DNA from: Tridacna crocea | Taxonomy: Eukaryota; Mollusca; Bivalvia; Cardiida; Cardiidae | Length of the DNA: 64,000 nucleotides | NCBI GenBank assembly: GCA_943736015.1 | Contig: OX031068.1 | Location: 33,290,296-33,354,295, forward strand | Direction: 5' to 3' | Shown here: positions 61,165-64,000 of the stretch, piece by piece | How positions within the stretch are numbered: the first letter of the stretch is position 1 | Layout of the letters: every line of letters starts with the position of its first letter | Made by a program: the position numbers and the translations under genes | Notes under the pieces: model-generated | Told to the model about the DNA's origin: nothing | Seen by the model: only the letters and a program-made list of their open reading frames with translations | Databases searched by the model: none

Positions 61165-63149
61165 TTTGAAGATGGGTCTGTGAAGTTGGCTCAACGCTCA
61201 GTAATCGACATTCAGCTCAACACCAGCCTTGTTGAGCCAGCTTGACATTCCAGCTCAACCGCCAGCTCAACAGCAAAAATACATATACATGTCAAAGTCC
61301 GTTTGATTATACCTATCAACATTCCAGCTCAACCGCCAGTTCAACAGTAAGAATACTTGTACATATGTTTCAATCAATGGCCGTTGAGCAAGCTCGACGT
61401 TCCAGCTCAATCACCAGTTCAACAGCAAAAATGCATATATATTCAAAATCAAAGTCCGTTGAACCAGCTCGACATTCCAGCTCAACCGCAAGCTCAATAG
61501 TAAAATACTTATACACATGTGTCAGTTTCCGTTGAGCAAGCTCGACGTTCCAGCTCAATCACCAGCTCAACAGTAAAAATACATATATATGTCAAAATCA
61601 ACGTCTGTTGAACCAGCTCGGCATTTCAGCTCAACCACCAGCTCAACAGTAAAAATACCTATACATATGCTTCAATCAATATCCGTTGGGCCAGCCCGAC
61701 ATTCGAGCTCACCCACCAGCTCAACAGTAAAAAATACTTATACATAATTATATTTTATCAATGTCTGTTGAGCCAGCTCGACATTCAAGTTCAACCACCA
61801 GCTCAACAGTAAAAATACTTAAACATATGTTTCGATCAATGTCCGGTGTGCCAGCTCGACATTTCAGCTAAACAGCAAAAATACGTGTATATGTCAAAAT
61901 CAAAGTCCGTTGAGCCAGCTCAACATTCCAGCTCAACCACCAGCTCAACAGATTTTGATATATATGTATTTTTGTTGTTCAGCTGGAATGTCGAGCTGGT
62001 GCAATGGACTTTGATTTTGATATAAATATGTGTTTTTGCAGTTGATCTGGCTGTTGAGCGAGAATGTCGAGCTGGCTCAACGGACATTGATCGAAGCATA
62101 TGTATAACCTTTTTGTACTATTGAGCTGGCGATTGAGCTGGAATATCTAGCTGGCTCAATGGACATTGATCGAATCGTATGTGAAAGATTTTTATTACTG
62201 TTGAGCGAGCGGTTGAGCTGGAATATCGAGCTGGCTTAAACGACATGGATCTAGTATTTTTGCTGTCGAACTGGCTCAATGGACTTTGAGTCTGAAATGT
62301 CTGTCTATTTTTCCTATTGAGCTGGTGGTTGATCTGGAATGTCGAGCTGGCTCAATGGACTTTGATTTTGCCATATGTGAATTATGTATTTTTTCTGTTG
62401 AGCTGGAATATCGAGCTTGCTTATCGGACATTGATCGAAATATATATATTTATGTGTTTTTACTGTTGAGCTGACGGTTGAGATGGAATGTCAAGCTGGC
62501 TCAACGGACTTTGATTTTAACACATATGTGTATTTTTGCTGTTGAGCTGGCTGTTGCCCGAATGTTGAGCTGGTGCAACGGATATTGATCGAAGCATATG
62601 TATAAGTAATTTACTTTTGAGCAGGCGGTTGAGCTGGAATGTCGAACTGGCTAAACGGACTTTGATTTCGACATATGTATGTTTTTTTGCTGTTGAGCTG
62701 GAATGTCGAACTGGCTCAACGGACATTGATCCAAACGTATATGTATAAATATTTTTACTGTTGAGCTAGCGGTTGAGATGGAATGTCGAGCTGTCTCAAC
62801 GGACTTTGATTTTGACATATATATATGTATTTTTGCTGTTGAGCTGTTGGTTTGAGCTGGAATGTCGAGCTGGCTCAATGGACATTGATCGAAACATATG
62901 TATAAGTATTTTCACTGTTGAGCTGGTGGTTGAGCTGGAATGTCGAGCTGGCTCAACGGACGTGTATCTAGTAGTTTTGCTGTTGAGCTAGTGGTTGAAC
63001 TGGAATATCGAGCTGGCTCAACATACTTTGATTTTGGCATGTATATGTATTTATGCTGTTGAGCTGGAATCTCGAGCTGGTTCAACAAGGCTTGTGTTGA
63101 GCTGAATGTGGATTTCTGAGCGTTGAGCCTACTTCACGGACCCTTCAAA
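61165..63149. mobile_element. Foldback-type element built of inverted tandem-repeat arms, ~2 kb
   Basis: Outer inverted repeats TTTGAAGATGGGTCTGTGAA / TTCACGGACCCTTCAAA and CTCAACGCTCAG. The left arm (to about 61960) is a tandem array of units with GAGCCAGCTCGACATTCCAG and CTCAACAGTAAAAATAC, 60-100 bp each. The right arm is the same array in reverse complement, but longer. All reading frames here are repeat artefacts. The layout recalls Drosophila Foldback elements. Confidence 0.85.
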
Positions 63150-63277
63150 GATACCTTTCAAAAAGCAGCTTTTACTGTTGGCTTGAAAGTTTCATTTCTT
63201 TCAAAAATATAATTTTTTTCCTTACGGGTATTTACCTTTACACTTCATCCAACCTTCTTTTTGCTTTCTGGCCTTAG

Positions 63278-63316
63278 TCCAGTGGACAACCGTTACTGGC
63301 AGTGAGGGAGAAATAG
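63278..63316 (+). CDS. ITPR-like: Tentative terminal coding exon of the ITPR-like gene
   Basis: A long pyrimidine tract (ccttctttttgctttctg) ends gccttag and is followed by 12 in-frame codons (SSGQPLLAVREK) and TAG. Phase fits exon 23. It is the best stop-containing acceptor seen between exon 23 and the window end, but the peptide has no recognisable homology and no clear AATAAA signal was found nearby. The true last exon may lie beyond the window. Confidence 0.32.
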   Translation, partial: SSGQPLLAVREK

Positions 63317-63325
63317 AGGGAGAAA

Positions 63326-63412
63326 TAGAGATTGTCTCAATACCTTGTACAGTACAAATTTTTGCAATAGAGATTGTCTCAATACCTTGTACAGTACAAA
63401 TCTTTGCAAAGA
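63326..63412. repeat. Tandem duplication, ~42-bp unit
   Basis: AGAGATTGTCTCAATACCTT plus GTACAGTACAAATYTTTGCA occurs twice in a row. It is just downstream of the tentative stop codon, so it would be 3' UTR if that exon is real. Confidence 0.85.
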
Positions 63413-63597
63413 TTCTGGCAAAGTCAGATATTCTAACTCTGAAATTCAAGTATACTGGTCATAAACATTATTTATTGATAAACGCTTTAAGAAAATGTAA
63501 TTTTGTCCGTCACTCTTTATTGCCTCCTGAAGCATATTCTCATAAAAAGACGTTTTTTGAAAGTACGTTTCTCAGCATAAATTAAGATATTATAACC

Positions 63598-63690
63598 GTG
63601 AAAACATTTAGCAAAAGGAAAATTTGCTTATGATGAGGAAATTCTCCTTTTTACACAATGTTCTCAGTTGACTTTTCTGCTGAAAAGAAG
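63598..63690. repeat. TTAA-hp core fragment
   Basis: GTGAAAACATTTAGCAAAAGG and AAATTCTCCTTTTTACACAATG arms. Confidence 0.5.
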
Positions 63691-63828
63691 CTGTCAGCAG
63701 CATCAAGTAAGATTCCTTTATCCTGAACTTTGTTTTACCAGTGCTTCCAAATTGTACTTTATTATAATTATAATTACTGATAGTAATTATGCAGTTGCAC
63801 CTGACACGGGAAACCATTGTGAACGCCT

Positions 63829-64000
63829 TTAACCATTTTCCAAATCACGAATTTCGAGACCCTTCCATATTCAAAGAATTTGCTGATAAGAATTTTCAAA
63901 ATGTTATATAAAATGAAGTTCTGTAACAGAGTAGATAACATTTTGGAAATAGTAGAAAATGTTGTTTGCCTGCATTTTTTACTGTTCACGCAATGTTTAC
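63829..64000 (-). repeat. TTAA-hp subtype-C-like element running off the window
   Basis: TTAACCATTTTCCAAATCACG start with GACCCTTCCATATTCAAAG; diverged palindrome; the right end lies beyond 64000. Confidence 0.65.

Larger units (their letters stand above)
4894..63316 (+). other. ITPR-like: 3' part of an IP3-receptor-like (ITPR-family) Ca2+-release channel gene
   Basis: A multi-exon gene whose visible exons join into one open frame of about 855 residues, against about 2700 for a full vertebrate IP3 receptor, so the N-terminal IP3-binding part lies upstream of the window. Family evidence: an RIH-associated-type segment (LMCDN...NYLREQ), S1-S6, the S4-S5 linker VTTNGKS (VTRNGRS in IP3R, VTHNGKQ in RyR), S6 ending FGIIVDTFSQLRD, the zinc-binding CFIC/HVKHEHN module, and NFDFFPLNRALSL (LDWFPRMRAMSL in IP3R). 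S6 and the C-terminus favour IP3R over RyR. The short S5-pore luminal loop is RyR-like. The selectivity filter matches neither. Direct orthology to ITPR1-3 is not claimed; it may be a divergent invertebrate paralogue. Introns are 0.3-7.5 kb and packed with MITEs. Confidence 0.88.

Noticed and set aside
61242..63000. Open frames rich in SSSTASSTVK or ELECRAGSMD repeats.
   Set aside because: Translations of the foldback element's tandem units on either strand.
271..64000. Regularly recurring palindromes suggestive of a CRISPR-like array.
   Set aside because: Spacing is irregular, units are ~230 bp with TIRs, orientation varies, and the locus is eukaryotic.

Overview
This window is from an animal nuclear genome. 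It is AT-rich and intron-rich, and dense in short non-autonomous transposons and tRNA-derived SINEs. Several repeat types (a GGATTAGCCTGTGCAGTC-type hairpin, CCCCGAAGG-hairpin/GTCCGTC elements, AGCTCACCTGAGCAC elements) resemble ones I associate with bivalve molluscs, probably heterodonts. That species-level guess is from memory and inference. There are no bacterial features.

The one clear gene lies on the + strand and spans nearly the whole window. It is the 3' part of an inositol 1,4,5-trisphosphate-receptor-like (ITPR-family) intracellular Ca2+-release channel. I reconstructed 22 well-supported exon positions (one of them a pair of alternative exons) plus two tentative ones, with canonical AG/GT borders and matching phases, giving about 855 residues. 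In order they encode: the end of the cytosolic modulatory region (4894-7711), the RIH-associated helical domain (9180-11941), a helical linker (13495-35461), S1 (36419-36511), S2 (37290-37442), an S2-S3 loop containing a 51-nt cassette-type exon (38485-38535), the loop's acidic part and start of S3 (42189-42294), S3-S4 and the S4-S5 linker (43563-43686), S5 plus pore helix as two alternative exons (47184-47362 or 50175-50353), S6 (57688-57837), the CFIC...H...H zinc-binding linker (58270-59414) and a C-terminal acidic coiled coil (60585-60719). A tentative last coding exon is at 63278-63316. The 5' part of the gene lies upstream of the window.

Two properties of this gene stand out. The S5/pore-helix exon exists as two tandem 179-nt copies, about 85% identical in protein, that cannot both be included without a frameshift, so they should be mutually exclusive. 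The pore lacks the GGGVGD/GGGIGD selectivity filter of known IP3 and ryanodine receptors and reads HGLVEGPYT-QF instead, in both alternative exons.

The introns are dominated by one family of about 230-bp elements, called TTAA-hp here. By my manual count there are about 85-90 copies or fragments in both orientations. They have TTAA at each end, a ~16-bp terminal inverted repeat TTAACYCTTTACCAMAC, and a central near-perfect palindrome of about 50 bp around AAATGCTGGTAACCAGCATTT. Nested copies and a paralogous empty site show TTAA target duplication, as in piggyBac- or Kolobok-type elements. Other content: two arrays of ~157-bp repeats (6131-6912, 27500-29059), a ~166-bp array (24538-25970), several SINEs, a hAT-like insertion (44387-44965), a pair of TIR elements with 6-bp target duplications (38149-38339, 45391-45543), a CpG-rich TIR element (55707-56791) and a 2-kb foldback element built of tandem subrepeats (61165-63149). 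Strand for TTAA-hp copies: + means the ACTTTTAACGACCC-bearing end is on the left.
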